DNA from: Cacconaster sp964598495
GTDB taxonomy: Bacteria > Bacteroidota > Bacteroidia > Bacteroidales > UBA932
Direction of reading: 5' to 3'
Assembly: GCA_964598495.1 (NCBI GenBank)
Contig: CAZRBY010000004.1
Span: 62,001-126,000 of the forward strand
Length of the DNA stretch: 64,000 nucleotides
Below the pieces are notes generated by a model. It was not told the DNA's origin, did not search any database, and was given only the letters and a program-made list of their open reading frames with translations. Positions 9,607-18,429 of this stretch are shown here, one piece after another; positions within the stretch are counted from its first letter, which is position 1, and the number at the start of each line of letters is the position of its first letter. The translations under genes were made by a program, and so were the position numbers.

Positions 9607-10713
9607 ATGACAGAAATCTCTTGTCCCGAAGCGCTATCGCTCTATTTGAATGCACCGTTGGAAGAGTTGAGGAGTATGGCTGATACCGTAAGGTACAGCC
9701 ATATCCCGCAAAAACGGGTAAGTTGGCAAATTGACCGCAATGTCAATATCACAAATGCTTGCGTCAGCGGATGTCTTTTCTGCAATTTTCATTGTAAACC
9801 AATTGAAAAAGAGAAAATATTTGTCACTGCTATTGACCGGTATAAGAACAAAATCTCTGAAATGCGTCGCCTTGGAGGTGACCAGCTTCTGCTCCAAGGT
9901 GGATTGCATCCCGATCTGGATATATTTTATTACGAGACATTGTTTCGCGAACTCAAGAGAATGGAGCCTTCTCTCAAACTAAATGCGCTGGGGCCTCCCG
10001 AGATTGCCTTTATTTCCCGAATCAGCGGGATAAGTTGCGATGAGACGCTTCGCCGTCTTCATGAGGCGGGACTGGACACCCTCCCCGGAGCCGGAGCTGA
10101 AATACTCTCGGACAGAGTACGCAAGATCATTTCTCCGGGCAAGCCAACAGCAAAAGAGTGGTGTAACGTGATGGAAATCGCTCACAGAATGGGCATCGGT
10201 ACCACTGCCACAATGGTCTATGGCCATATGGAGACGATGGAGGAGAGGATGGCCCATCTCTTCACTATCCGCGACCTGCAGAGCCTAAGACCGGAAAACA
10301 CTCCCGGATTTCGTGCTTTTATCGGCTGGCCGATGCAACTAAAAGGAACTCGTTTAGCCGAAATGATGGAAGAAAGAGGACTACAGCTGCCGCGCTTTGC
10401 CTATGGCTGGAGCGAGGAAGAGGAGTTTCTCCGAACGATCGCAATTTCCAGAATAGTTCTCCAAAATGTTACTCATATTCAAGCATCCTGGCTAACTGTA
10501 GGCATGGAAACAGCCAAAAAATCGCTCCGCTACGGAGCGGACGATATGGGCTCAATAATGATTGAAGAAAACGTGGTGTCTGCCACGGGCACATTCAATA
10601 CCATGACGGCCGAAAAAATGCAAAAAGCCATCTTAGAAGCGGGATTTGAACCCTGGCTTCGCCGACAGGATTATTCTCCGGCTGACATACTGCGTAACCA
10701 GGCAATTTCCTGA
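9607..10713 (+). CDS. mqnC: Cyclic dehypoxanthinyl futalosine synthase MqnC (radical SAM)
   Basis: A 368-residue radical SAM enzyme. The CX3CX2C cluster ligands are Cys52, Cys56 and Cys59 (NACVSGCLFCNF), followed by the conserved GGDQLLLQGGLHPDL, GLDTLPGAGAEILSDRVR and a C-terminal IMIEENVVSATG block typical of MqnC. MqnC cyclises dehypoxanthine futalosine in the futalosine route to menaquinone. MqnE, the related aminofutalosine synthase, is the main alternative; the LPGAGAEIL and IEENVV blocks favour MqnC. The 3' end overlaps the convergent nfo gene by 43 bp. Confidence 0.9.
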   Translation: MTEISCPEALSLYLNAPLEELRSMADTVRYSHIPQKRVSWQIDRNVNITNACVSGCLFCNFHCKPIEKEKIFVTAIDRYKNKISEMRRLGGDQLLLQGGLHPDLDIFYYETLFRELKRMEPSLKLNALGPPEIAFISRISGISCDETLRRLHEAGLDTLPGAGAEILSDRVRKIISPGKPTAKEWCNVMEIAHRMGIGTTATMVYGHMETMEERMAHLFTIRDLQSLRPENTPGFRAFIGWPMQLKGTRLAEMMEERGLQLPRFAYGWSEEEEFLRTIAISRIVLQNVTHIQASWLTVGMETAKKSLRYGADDMGSIMIEENVVSATGTFNTMTAEKMQKAILEAGFEPWLRRQDYSPADILRNQAIS

Positions 10714-11552
10714 CTCCAGATTTCAGGTTCGGGAGTTTCAAGAATGAGGGGGATGCCATTAAATCGGGCATCCCTCATTATTCTGATGAAGGTACCACTG
10801 CCGATAAAGCCGTTACCGAGAGTCTCGTGGCGGTCGATTCTGGATCCGAGCGGTTTTTTTGCATCGTTGAGGTGCGTTCCCTTGAGATATTTCAGACCGA
10901 CAATGCGATCCAATTCTTCGATTACTTTACCGAAAGTGTCTTTGTCTTTGGCAAAAAGGTCTCCTTCATTGTCGCCGCTCCGCACATCATAACCCGCTGC
11001 AAAAGAGTGGCAAGTGTCTATACAGACTCCTACTCTCGATTTATCTTCCACCTGCGAGATGATTTCGGCCAGATGTTCAAATTGGAAACCTACATTCGAA
11101 CCCTGTCCCGCGGTATTTTCAATAACCGCACAGACACCTGATGTCTTGTCCAAGGCAATGTTGATAGATTCGGCAACGCGTCTCAGGCACTCGCTGAGGG
11201 AGATTTCATTGAGATGGCTTCCCGGATGGAAATTGAGACGATTAAGCCCGAGTTGCTCGCAACGCTGCATCTCGTCGAGAAATGCCGCTCTGGATCTACC
11301 CAGTCCTTCCGATTGCGGGTGTCCCAGATTTATGAGATAACTGTCGTGTGGAAGTATTGAGTCCGGAATAAATCCATGTTGGATGCAGTATTCTTTAAAA
11401 AGTCGGATGCTCTGCTCTGAAAGCGGAGCACTGACCCACTGACGCTGGTTTTTTGTAAAGAGGGCGAAAGCATTTGCCCCGGTTGCAGCTGCATTGAGAG
11501 GGGCATTTTCCACTCCTCCGCTACTGCTGACATGTGCACCGATAAATTTCAT
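10671..11552 (-). CDS. nfo: Endonuclease IV (AP endonuclease)
   Basis: The 293-residue protein has the Nfo signature: KFIGAHVSSSGGVENAP at the N-terminus, NFHPGSH, VCAVIENTAGQG, VGVCIDTCHSFAAGYD and THLNDAKKPLGSRIDRHETLGNGFIG, which supply the His, Glu and Asp ligands of the tri-zinc site. It cuts the DNA backbone 5' to abasic sites during base excision repair. I start it at the ATG at 11552 (MKFIGAHVS) with AAAGAGAAAC upstream, rather than an in-frame TTG at 11567. It begins 11 bp after the end of recG, so the two repair genes probably form an operon. The far end overlaps mqnC in the convergent direction. Confidence 0.95.
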   Translation of the reverse strand: MKFIGAHVSSSGGVENAPLNAAATGANAFALFTKNQRQWVSAPLSEQSIRLFKEYCIQHGFIPDSILPHDSYLINLGHPQSEGLGRSRAAFLDEMQRCEQLGLNRLNFHPGSHLNEISLSECLRRVAESINIALDKTSGVCAVIENTAGQGSNVGFQFEHLAEIISQVEDKSRVGVCIDTCHSFAAGYDVRSGDNEGDLFAKDKDTFGKVIEELDRIVGLKYLKGTHLNDAKKPLGSRIDRHETLGNGFIGSGTFIRIMRDARFNGIPLILETPEPEIWSQEIAWLRSMSAGE

Positions 11553-11563
11553 TGTTTCTCTTT

Positions 11564-13666
11564 TCAACTTATATTGGAATAATCTTTTATTTCTATTCTT
11601 AAATCCCGAAGAACTTTGGTAAGGAAAGCATTTTCTCTACTTGAGAGCAGAGGGTCTTTCTCAAGAATATCCGAGGCCTCTCTGCGGGCATCTTCAAGTA
11701 CGGCAGAGTCTCTGCCAAGATTTGCTATGCGGAGGTTTAATGCGAGTCCGCTTTGTCTTGTTCCTTCAAAGTCGCCCGGTCCTCTCATTCTTAAGTCAGC
11801 TTCTGCAAGTTCGAATCCGTCGGTTGTCCTGCACATCATCTCAATCCTCTGGAGAGATTCGTTGCTGAGCTTGTAGCCGGTCATAAGTACGCAGTAAGAT
11901 TTCTCGGCACCTCGTCCGACTCTACCCCTGAGCTGGTGTAGCTGTGAAAGCCCGAATCGTTCGGCACTTTCAATTACCATTACTGATGCATTTGGCACGT
12001 CTACTCCCACTTCTATTACGGATGTGGAGACTAGGATATTGGCTTTCCCGCTCACGAAAAGTTCCATATCAAAGGCTTTATTCTCGGGTCTCTGTTGACC
12101 ATGAACCACGGCAGTGCAGTATTCGGGGGGAGGGAAGGCCTTTACTATGGCTTCATAGCCCTCTTCAAGGTTTTTGTAATCCATTTTTTCAGACTCCTTA
12201 ATAAGAGGATAGACTACGAATATCTGGCGTCCGGATTTGATTTCACTTTTCATAAATTCATGCAGTCGAGGACGAGAGTTTTCGCCCCAGTGGATGGTCT
12301 GAACCGGTTTCCTGCCGGGAGGCAGCTCATCTATCACAGATACGTCGAGATCTCCCCAAAAAGTCATTGCGAGGGTCCTCGGTATTGGAGTTGCAGTCAT
12401 TACCAGTATGTGTGGTGGCATAGTAGATTTTGTCCATAGTCTGGATCTCTGCTCCACGCCGAAGCGATGTTGCTCATCAATAACTGCAAGTCCGAGGTTG
12501 AGAAATTGCACGTTCTCTTCAATAAGCGCATGGGTGCCGAATATGATATTGATAGAGCCATCTTCAAGTCCTTCGTGGATGGCGCGGCGATCTTTAGCCT
12601 TTGTGCTACCTGTAAGCAGTGCAGTTTTGACTCCGCTATGCTCCAGAAACCTCAGTGTGCCCCGATAGTGCTGAGAAGCAAGCACCTCAGTGGGAGCCAT
12701 TATACAGGCTTGGTATCCATTGTCAACCGCCATCAGTGCACTGAAAAGAGCTACGAGGGTTTTACCGCTGCCCACATCTCCCTGCAGGAGGCGGTTCATC
12801 TGGCTACCTGAGACAACATCCGAACGAATCTCTTTGATTACTCTCTTTTGGGCTTCTGTCAGAGGAAAAGGGAGGAGCTTATATGTCGTGTTGAAAGCCT
12901 CTCCGATGTTATTGAAGAGAATTCCGGTAGTACTGCGCATCCGGATATTTTTTTGCTTTAGAAGCGATAATTGCAGGTAGAAGAGTTCCTCAAATTTTAG
13001 CCTCTCCTTCGCTTTGTCGAGAATCTGAAGATCGGTAGGGAAGTGTATGTTGACCAGTGCCTGACGCAGCGAAATGAAACGTTTGCGCAACAGCATATTA
13101 CGTGGAAGTGTCTCTTCAATGTTCTCAATCACTTGACTAATAAGGTTGTACTGTAGTTTGGCAAAGACCTTGTTGCCGATACCGGCACTTCGTAATCTTT
13201 CAGTGCTGGAATAGACCCCGATCAGGGTTCCGACCATCGCGAGTTTGTCCTCAGTGGCTAGATCCATTTCGGGGTGAACCATATTATATGTCTGATTAAA
13301 TATGGATGGTTTGCCAAATACTATATATTCGGTCCCTATTTTGAGACTTTTGGAGATCCATTTTATCCCTTGAAAGAAGACAAGTTCTATAGTACCCGTA
13401 CCGTCGGAAAGATGTGCGATCAGACGTTTGGCACGTCCTTCGCCGATTAGGCGGAGATCTGTGATGCTGCCACGCAGCTGAATATGAGCACTGCAACTCT
13501 CTATTTCCCTGATTGAATAAAATCCGGTGCGGTCTATATATCTGAAAGGAAACGTGTAGAGCATATCCCTGAATGTGGAAATGCCCAACTCCTTTTCCAA
13601 CAGTGCGGCCCTCTTGGGTCCGACACCCTGCAGGTACTTTATGTCGCTCTCCAGAATTTTGTTCAC
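11564..13666 (-). CDS. recG: ATP-dependent DNA helicase RecG
   Basis: The 700-residue protein has the RecG layout: an N-terminal helical and OB-fold wedge domain starting YLQGVGPKRAALLEKELG, a Walker A GDVGSGKTLVAL, the RecG-specific DEQHRFGVEQR Walker B region, MTATPIPRTLAMT motif III and the C-terminal helicase motif QLRGRVGRG. RecG remodels stalled replication forks and branched DNA. The start is a GTG at 13666, since no nearby in-frame ATG fits; a TATATTTG element ends 5 bp upstream of it. Followed closely by nfo, divergent from pdxA. Confidence 0.95.
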   Translation of the reverse strand: MNKILESDIKYLQGVGPKRAALLEKELGISTFRDMLYTFPFRYIDRTGFYSIREIESCSAHIQLRGSITDLRLIGEGRAKRLIAHLSDGTGTIELVFFQGIKWISKSLKIGTEYIVFGKPSIFNQTYNMVHPEMDLATEDKLAMVGTLIGVYSSTERLRSAGIGNKVFAKLQYNLISQVIENIEETLPRNMLLRKRFISLRQALVNIHFPTDLQILDKAKERLKFEELFYLQLSLLKQKNIRMRSTTGILFNNIGEAFNTTYKLLPFPLTEAQKRVIKEIRSDVVSGSQMNRLLQGDVGSGKTLVALFSALMAVDNGYQACIMAPTEVLASQHYRGTLRFLEHSGVKTALLTGSTKAKDRRAIHEGLEDGSINIIFGTHALIEENVQFLNLGLAVIDEQHRFGVEQRSRLWTKSTMPPHILVMTATPIPRTLAMTFWGDLDVSVIDELPPGRKPVQTIHWGENSRPRLHEFMKSEIKSGRQIFVVYPLIKESEKMDYKNLEEGYEAIVKAFPPPEYCTAVVHGQQRPENKAFDMELFVSGKANILVSTSVIEVGVDVPNASVMVIESAERFGLSQLHQLRGRVGRGAEKSYCVLMTGYKLSNESLQRIEMMCRTTDGFELAEADLRMRGPGDFEGTRQSGLALNLRIANLGRDSAVLEDARREASDILEKDPLLSSRENAFLTKVLRDLRIEIKDYSNIS

Positions 13667-13671
13667 AAATA

Positions 13672-13679
13672 CAAATATA
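13672..13679 (-). promoter_or_regulatory. -7 element TATATTTG before recG
   Basis: On the minus strand TATATTTG ends 5 bp before the GTG start of recG, matching TAnnTTTG. As with mqnA the spacing would leave almost no 5' leader. A TTTG lies 14 bp upstream, shorter than the usual ~19-20. Confidence 0.4.
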
Positions 13680-13738
13680 CATTAAATATGCGTCAAATTT
13701 CAGCGCTTTTTAGTAACTTGCAGAAATTTTCGAATTCT

Positions 13739-14818
13739 ATGAACAGAAAAATGGTAGTGGGTATTACCCAAGGAGATAGCAACGGCATCGGTTACGAAGT
13801 CATCATTAAAGCCCTTTCAGATGCAAGAATGCTGGATATGTGCATTCCCGTTGTTTATGGTTGTTCACGCACTTTCGGTATGTACCGTAAACTTGTACCC
13901 GAAACCGAACAGATTACTACAAATATCATCAACAGTGCCTCGGAAGCACGTCCAAAACATGTCAACATTGTCAATGCTGTGCCGGATTCATTGCCGGTTG
14001 ATGCAGGTCAACCTACTGCTGACGGTGCCAGGGCGGCAATTATAGCTCTGAAGGCTGCGGTGGCTGACGTCAAGTCTAAATTTCTTGATGCAGTAGTCAC
14101 TGCACCTTTTAGCAAACACACGATAGCGCAGACAGAGTTTGCGTTTCCCGGCCATACTGAGTATCTGATCAACGAATTCGGAGCGAAAGACGGTTTGATG
14201 TTTCTTTGTACCGATAATCTCAGGGTCGGGGTTGTGACTAATCATCTACCCCTCTCAAAGGTCAGCTCTGCTATTACCATAGAGGTTCTTATGAGCAAGA
14301 TGCGTCTTATGAACCAATCCCTTATGAGAGATTTTGGTGTAGTAAGACCTAAAATAGCCGTTCTTGGGCTCAATCCTCATGCAGGTGACGGCGGCTCGCT
14401 CGGTACCGAGGAGATTGATACTATCATACCTGCCATCAAGCAGGCTAATTCCGAGAACATACTTGCTTTCGGACCCTATTCTCCCGATGGATTTTTCGCA
14501 ACAAATACGCAGTACAAGTTCGATGCTGTACTGGCGATGTATCATGACCAGGGACTTATCCCCTTCAAGGCGCTTGCATTTGACAAGGGTGTCAATTTTA
14601 CGGCGGGACTGCCGATTGTAAGAACATCTCCCGATCATGGTACCGCATTTGAAATTGCGGGCAAGTCTATGGCAAATCCGGGACCGATGATTTCTGCAAT
14701 ATACACCGCCATTGATATCTGCAATAATAGGGACAATTGGGATCAGATGAGTGCCAACCCTCTGGAAATAAAGCACTTTGAGGGGCCTAAGCACGAACGA
14801 ACGATATTGCCGGAATAA
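13739..14818 (+). CDS. pdxA: 4-hydroxythreonine-4-phosphate dehydrogenase PdxA
   Basis: The 359-residue protein carries the PdxA blocks: VGITQGDSNGIGYEVI at the start, TAPFSKHTI and FPGHTEYL (first metal His), LNPHAGDGGSLGTEE (second His) and MYHDQGLIPFKALAF (third His), then GTAFEIAGK. It oxidises 4-phosphohydroxy-threonine in pyridoxal phosphate synthesis by the DXP-dependent route. I use the ATG at 13739; an earlier in-frame ATG at 13688 would place a promoter-like TAACTTGC (13714-13721) inside the coding region and adds residues foreign to the family. rnhA follows after 3 bp. Confidence 0.93.
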   Translation: MNRKMVVGITQGDSNGIGYEVIIKALSDARMLDMCIPVVYGCSRTFGMYRKLVPETEQITTNIINSASEARPKHVNIVNAVPDSLPVDAGQPTADGARAAIIALKAAVADVKSKFLDAVVTAPFSKHTIAQTEFAFPGHTEYLINEFGAKDGLMFLCTDNLRVGVVTNHLPLSKVSSAITIEVLMSKMRLMNQSLMRDFGVVRPKIAVLGLNPHAGDGGSLGTEEIDTIIPAIKQANSENILAFGPYSPDGFFATNTQYKFDAVLAMYHDQGLIPFKALAFDKGVNFTAGLPIVRTSPDHGTAFEIAGKSMANPGPMISAIYTAIDICNNRDNWDQMSANPLEIKHFEGPKHERTILPE

Positions 14819-14821
14819 CAG

Positions 14822-15319
14822 ATGGCTGAAAGGAAGCCCATACACATATACACAGACGGAGCCTGCAGAGGCAATCCCGGACCGGGAGGATATGGAGTGG
14901 TAATGCGTTGCGGGAACTATGAGAAGGAGTTCTCAGCCGGGTATCGCCTTACCACCAACAATCGTATGGAACTTTTGGCCGTTATTGTGGGTTTGGAGGC
15001 AATCAAGTGGTCGGATGCTGTGGTTACCGTGTGGAGTGATTCCTCGTATGTGGTCAATGCCGTTGAGAATGGTCAGGTATTCAAATGGGAACAGAAAGGT
15101 TTCCTCAAAAAGGCTAATCCGGATTTATGGATCCGTTTTCTGACAGTTTACAGAAAGCATAAGGTCCGTTTTGTATGGATTAAGGGCCATGCGGGATATC
15201 CCGACAATGAGCGTTGCGACACTCTTGCAGTTACTGCTTCGATGGTCCCTGACCTGGCCGTAGATGAGGTCTATGAAGCATCGAATGTAAAAAACGAACT
15301 CTTTAACAATCCTAAATAA
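14822..15319 (+). CDS. rnhA: Ribonuclease HI
   Basis: The 165-residue protein has the canonical RNase HI core: IYTDGACRGNPGPGGYG (first catalytic Asp), NRMELLAVIVGLEA (catalytic Glu), VWSDSSYVVNAV (second Asp) and KGHAGYPDNERCDTLA (His loop and last Asp). It degrades the RNA strand of RNA-DNA hybrids. It has no N-terminal hybrid-binding domain. The gene starts 3 bp after pdxA and ends 8 bp before the aquaporin gene, so pdxA, rnhA and aqpZ probably share a transcript that ends at the hairpin at 16037-16077. Confidence 0.95.
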   Translation: MAERKPIHIYTDGACRGNPGPGGYGVVMRCGNYEKEFSAGYRLTTNNRMELLAVIVGLEAIKWSDAVVTVWSDSSYVVNAVENGQVFKWEQKGFLKKANPDLWIRFLTVYRKHKVRFVWIKGHAGYPDNERCDTLAVTASMVPDLAVDEVYEASNVKNELFNNPK

Positions 15320-15327
15320 TTTTTTTT

Positions 15328-16017
15328 ATGAAGAAGTATTTTGCAGAAGCAATAGGCACAATGGTGCTTGTCCTTCTCGGCTGCGGTAGCGCAGTCTTCA
15401 ATGGTGGCGTGGGTACCACCGCACAGGTTTTGACCGTTTCTTTTGCCTTCGGTCTTTCAGTAGTAGCAATGGCGTATGCAATCGGTTCAATTTCAGGATG
15501 TCACATCAATCCTGCCATTACCCTTGGTGCTATGCTTACAGGCAGAATGAAAACAGGTGAAGGCCTGAAATATATGATTGCTCAGGTAATCGGTGCATTC
15601 GTAGGTTCAGCCATTATTTTTGCACTTGTACAGACAGGTGAAAAGGATGCCGCAATGTATGCTACTACGACAGGAGCAAATGCTGTTTCCAATGCCGCTT
15701 CGGTGGGATCGGCGCTAATTGCTGAGATTGTGGGTACATTTATTTTCGTGCTCGTGGTTCTCGGTGTTACCGACTCCAAGAAGGGTAATCCTGCTCTTGC
15801 AGGCCTGGCCATCGGTCTTACTCTTGTGCTTATCCACATTGTTTTGATTCCGATTACCGGTACATCGGTAAACCCTGCCCGTAGTATTGCTCCTGCAATC
15901 TTTGAGGGTGGACAGGCTCTGAAGGATCTCTGGATCTTCATTGTAGGTCCCTTTGTTGGTGCTGCACTTTCAGCAGTGGTTTGGGACGGACTTGCCAAAG
16001 AAACCGCCAAAAAGTAG
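15328..16017 (+). CDS. aqpZ: Aquaporin Z-like water channel (MIP family)
   Basis: The 229-residue membrane protein has six hydrophobic helices and both NPA half-helix motifs, SGCHINPAITLG and GTSVNPARSIAPA. The Phe in the first repeat, a His in the fifth helix (LIHIVLIP) and the Arg after the second NPA give the narrow selectivity filter of water-specific AqpZ channels rather than glycerol facilitators. It would allow water movement across the inner membrane during osmotic change. Last gene of the pdxA-rnhA-aqpZ group, followed by a strong inverted repeat. Confidence 0.93.
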   Translation: MKKYFAEAIGTMVLVLLGCGSAVFNGGVGTTAQVLTVSFAFGLSVVAMAYAIGSISGCHINPAITLGAMLTGRMKTGEGLKYMIAQVIGAFVGSAIIFALVQTGEKDAAMYATTTGANAVSNAASVGSALIAEIVGTFIFVLVVLGVTDSKKGNPALAGLAIGLTLVLIHIVLIPITGTSVNPARSIAPAIFEGGQALKDLWIFIVGPFVGAALSAVVWDGLAKETAKK

Positions 16018-16036
16018 TTACTTTTTCGAGTGTATA

Positions 16037-16083
16037 CAATTGAGGTCGGTTGAATTAATATCAGCCGACCTCAATTGTTGTTT
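16037..16083. terminator. Strong hairpin terminator between aqpZ and the serpin gene
   Basis: CAATTGAGGTCGGTTGA (16037-16053) pairs with the reverse complement at 16061-16077 over 17 bp with one G-T pair and a 7-nt A/T loop, followed by TTGTTTT. It sits between the converging aqpZ and serpin genes and can act for both. Confidence 0.9.
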
Positions 16084-16101
16084 TAAAGGGGGTATTATTT
16101 C

Positions 16102-17343
16102 TTAATTCACAAAAGCACCTATAAAGAGTATGGCATTTGTGCTGTTTTCGCGAATTGCATAAATGAATGGCTTGTTGACAATAATCGGAACAGGTTTGTT
16201 GTCCAGCCCGGCAAGTCTTACACTGCTGAAAGAGTTGAAGCCTGCCGCAAAGGTGCCCTTCATATCAACAGTAATGGAGGTCTTGTGACGGGATTCCCAG
16301 TTCCCGGAACTATAATCCGAAAGAATCCCATAGTATTTGGTAAATGGTTTAAAAGCTCGTTCTATCCCCATTTCCTCAAGTATATCGATCAGAATGTCAT
16401 CTGCTTCAAAAGAGCTTGTGAATTGTGGAAATGACAGCGCTACATAACCGCCGTACAGTGAGTTTGTCAGTTTTTTGAATTTATCCGGTGTCAGGTCTTC
16501 GACAAAATCATCAAAGTCCGAATGTGGCACTATTACGACAAAACTAAACGCTCCTTTATCTCCATAACTAAGTGAAAAGAGTGTGGCATAGTCATCGATA
16601 CTGTGAGACATGTTGCCTACCCATTTCATATAGTTAACCTCTTTTATCTCGTTCTCAATTCCATAGAATAGTCCTTTTGAACTTGATGAAGGAGGAACGG
16701 CCCAAGGAGCACGGAACAAAGTGGCATTCATTACGGCAAACTGCGTTGAAGGGTTTATGTCTTTTAAAACTTCGGGAATCAGGCCGTCAGTTGCATCATT
16801 ACCCCACTTATTGATCCTTTCAAGAGTAGCTTCATTAGTAAAGTCCACGGCATAGAGAGTGGAATGGTAATAGTTTTTCAAAATTTTACCATACTCCGGC
16901 ACCAAACGCTTATTCTTATCATACCAGAAAGAATTATTGGAGCGGTATGTAACCTTGGAATCAACTTTATCCAAAGCTGAAATAAAGAGTCCGTAATATT
17001 TATTTACCTCATCTAAAGATACCCCAGGGTGGCCGATCACTTTTGCTATTTCGTTATATGCGGCCCTGTCCGTTCCATTTGAAAGCATAGCAAGAGATAT
17101 GGATGTGCTTATGGGAGAAAGAAGCAGGTTCCCTTCGGTTTTATCATAAAACTTTCTGAAGAGATTTATTGAAAAAGCATTGTCAGACTCTAAAATTTGT
17201 TGTTGCGCCTTTGTCAATTGTATCTCTCCCGTAGGAGAAATAATATTTTCATTCGTGTTTAAATCGGCACAAGAGGCAAACGTGACCAATATTGTAAGAA
17301 TGAATAATGATATGAATATTTGAAATAATCTATTATTTTTCAT
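16102..17343 (-). CDS. Serpin (serine protease inhibitor), predicted lipoprotein
   Basis: The 413-residue protein has a signal peptide with a lipobox-like FASC, so it is probably anchored outside the cytoplasm. The rest is a full serpin: NAFSINLFRKFY, NLLLSPISTSISLAML, FAVMNATLFRAPWA, and the C-terminal NKPFIYAIRENSTNAILFIG. The hinge of the reactive-centre loop keeps Gly363-Thr364 and small residues Ala366-Ala367-Gly368, consistent with an inhibitory serpin. Counting Gly363 as P15 places P1 at Leu377 (P2 Arg376, P1' Ala378). Likely role is protection of the cell from host or competitor proteases, as proposed for Tannerella miropin; that is inference. It is monocistronic. Confidence 0.92.
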   Translation of the reverse strand: MKNNRLFQIFISLFILTILVTFASCADLNTNENIISPTGEIQLTKAQQQILESDNAFSINLFRKFYDKTEGNLLLSPISTSISLAMLSNGTDRAAYNEIAKVIGHPGVSLDEVNKYYGLFISALDKVDSKVTYRSNNSFWYDKNKRLVPEYGKILKNYYHSTLYAVDFTNEATLERINKWGNDATDGLIPEVLKDINPSTQFAVMNATLFRAPWAVPPSSSSKGLFYGIENEIKEVNYMKWVGNMSHSIDDYATLFSLSYGDKGAFSFVVIVPHSDFDDFVEDLTPDKFKKLTNSLYGGYVALSFPQFTSSFEADDILIDILEEMGIERAFKPFTKYYGILSDYSSGNWESRHKTSITVDMKGTFAAGFNSFSSVRLAGLDNKPVPIIVNKPFIYAIRENSTNAILFIGAFVN

Positions 17344-17414
17344 GATTGTATAGTGCTCAAATCGTTCAAATGGATTGTGGAACAGTGCTTTTTATTGTTT
17401 GTCGTTATTTTTAT

Positions 17415-17429
17415 TACGAAATTTTCGTA
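17415..17429. promoter_or_regulatory. 15-bp palindrome, possible operator
   Basis: TACGAAATTTTCGTA is a perfect inverted repeat (7 bp arms, 1 bp centre) about 72 bp upstream of the serpin start. The position fits a regulator binding site for the serpin gene, but no known regulator consensus is recognised. Confidence 0.3.
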
Positions 17430-17629
17430 CGATTCATGGTATTATATAGATGCAATTAGGTATCAAAATGTTGCATTCGTAACCGAAAATCTAATACTTT
17501 TCTCTATCCCATTATGATGCTTATCATTGAACTTGTGGCTTGCCGACCCATCAATGCTGTTGAGGGATCAATGAATTCGAGTTGCATTGACAGCCATCAA
17601 CAATAAATATCTGATCACTCTACGTGTTG

Positions 17630-17660
17630 TTTGATATTACATCCAAAAGAGTTAAATTTG
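17630..17660 (+). promoter_or_regulatory. Promoter TTTG-N19-TAAATTTG for the racemase gene
   Basis: TTTG at 17630-17633 and TAAATTTG at 17653-17660 with a 19-bp spacer fit the Bacteroidetes -33/-7 promoter closely. The ATG follows 22 bp later. It may also serve the galactan operon downstream. Confidence 0.75.
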
Positions 17661-17682
17661 TAGATTATTTACCTATTGTAAA

Positions 17683-18384
17683 ATGAAGCACAATGGTCTT
17701 ACATTGGGAGTCCTGGGCGGCATGGGCCCTGCCTCAACGGCGGAGTTTCTGAGACTTCTCGCCGAAAAGGCTCCTGCCGATGTCGACCAGGAACATCCGA
17801 GAATGATAGTTTATTCACATACGATCACTCCGGACAGGACAACCTATATTCTCGGCAAAGGGCCGGATCCTCATAATTATATAAGGGAAGGCCTTGAGAC
17901 CCTCATCGGTTGGGGTGCTGACCGTCTTGCGGTCACTTGCAATACCGCTCATTATTTCATAGACAAATTCAGGGAGGAACTATCCGTACCTGTCATCCAT
18001 ATCATTGAGGAAACAATTAAAAAATCTCAATCGGTTTGCCCCCAAGGTGCTTGGCTAACTGCCACTCTCGGAACCATGCGGACGGGTCTTTATCAGAAAC
18101 ATTCGGCATACTTTAACTATGATTTTAAACTACCGTCAGAAGAGATGCAGGTAGAAATCCACGACATTACAGATCAGGTAAAGGCCGGCAAACAGCGTGA
18201 GGCCGGTTTGAGATTCAGAAAGGTAGTGGAACAGCTTTGGGAAATTGAAAAACTCCCCGTAGTAGGTGCTTGTACCGAGATTCCTATTGCTTACCGTCAG
18301 GCGGGATTGCCTGCAGAAATGGGTATTTCCTGTCTCGATGCCCTTGCAGACGGATGCATAAGGGAACTTTACCGCCCGCTTTGA
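17683..18384 (+). CDS. Aspartate/glutamate racemase family protein
   Basis: The 233-residue protein begins LGVLGGMGPASTAEFLRLL and carries the two catalytic cysteines of cofactor-independent amino acid racemases, in AVTCNTAHYF and GACTEIPI. These features match the Asp/Glu/hydantoin racemase superfamily, YgeA/aspartate racemase branch. It would interconvert L and D forms of aspartate or glutamate in the cytoplasm, for peptidoglycan or D-amino acid metabolism; which amino acid is not readable here. It has its own promoter and lies 45 bp upstream of the GH53 gene, with which it may be co-transcribed without an obvious functional link. Confidence 0.9.
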   Translation: MKHNGLTLGVLGGMGPASTAEFLRLLAEKAPADVDQEHPRMIVYSHTITPDRTTYILGKGPDPHNYIREGLETLIGWGADRLAVTCNTAHYFIDKFREELSVPVIHIIEETIKKSQSVCPQGAWLTATLGTMRTGLYQKHSAYFNYDFKLPSEEMQVEIHDITDQVKAGKQREAGLRFRKVVEQLWEIEKLPVVGACTEIPIAYRQAGLPAEMGISCLDALADGCIRELYRPL

Positions 18385-18429
18385 TTTTAACTGAAATTGC
18401 TCATAAATAACATAGATACACTTGAAACA

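Larger units (their letters stand above)
17344..17682. other. Divergent intergenic region, serpin / racemase
   Basis: About 340 bp of A/T-rich sequence without a gene. It holds a perfect 15-bp palindrome at 17415-17429 and a good promoter for the racemase at 17630-17660. I see no RNA gene or further structure. Confidence 0.6.

Noticed and set aside
13688..13738. Earlier ATG for pdxA
   Set aside because: The added residues do not resemble PdxA, and a promoter-like element lies inside this stretch.
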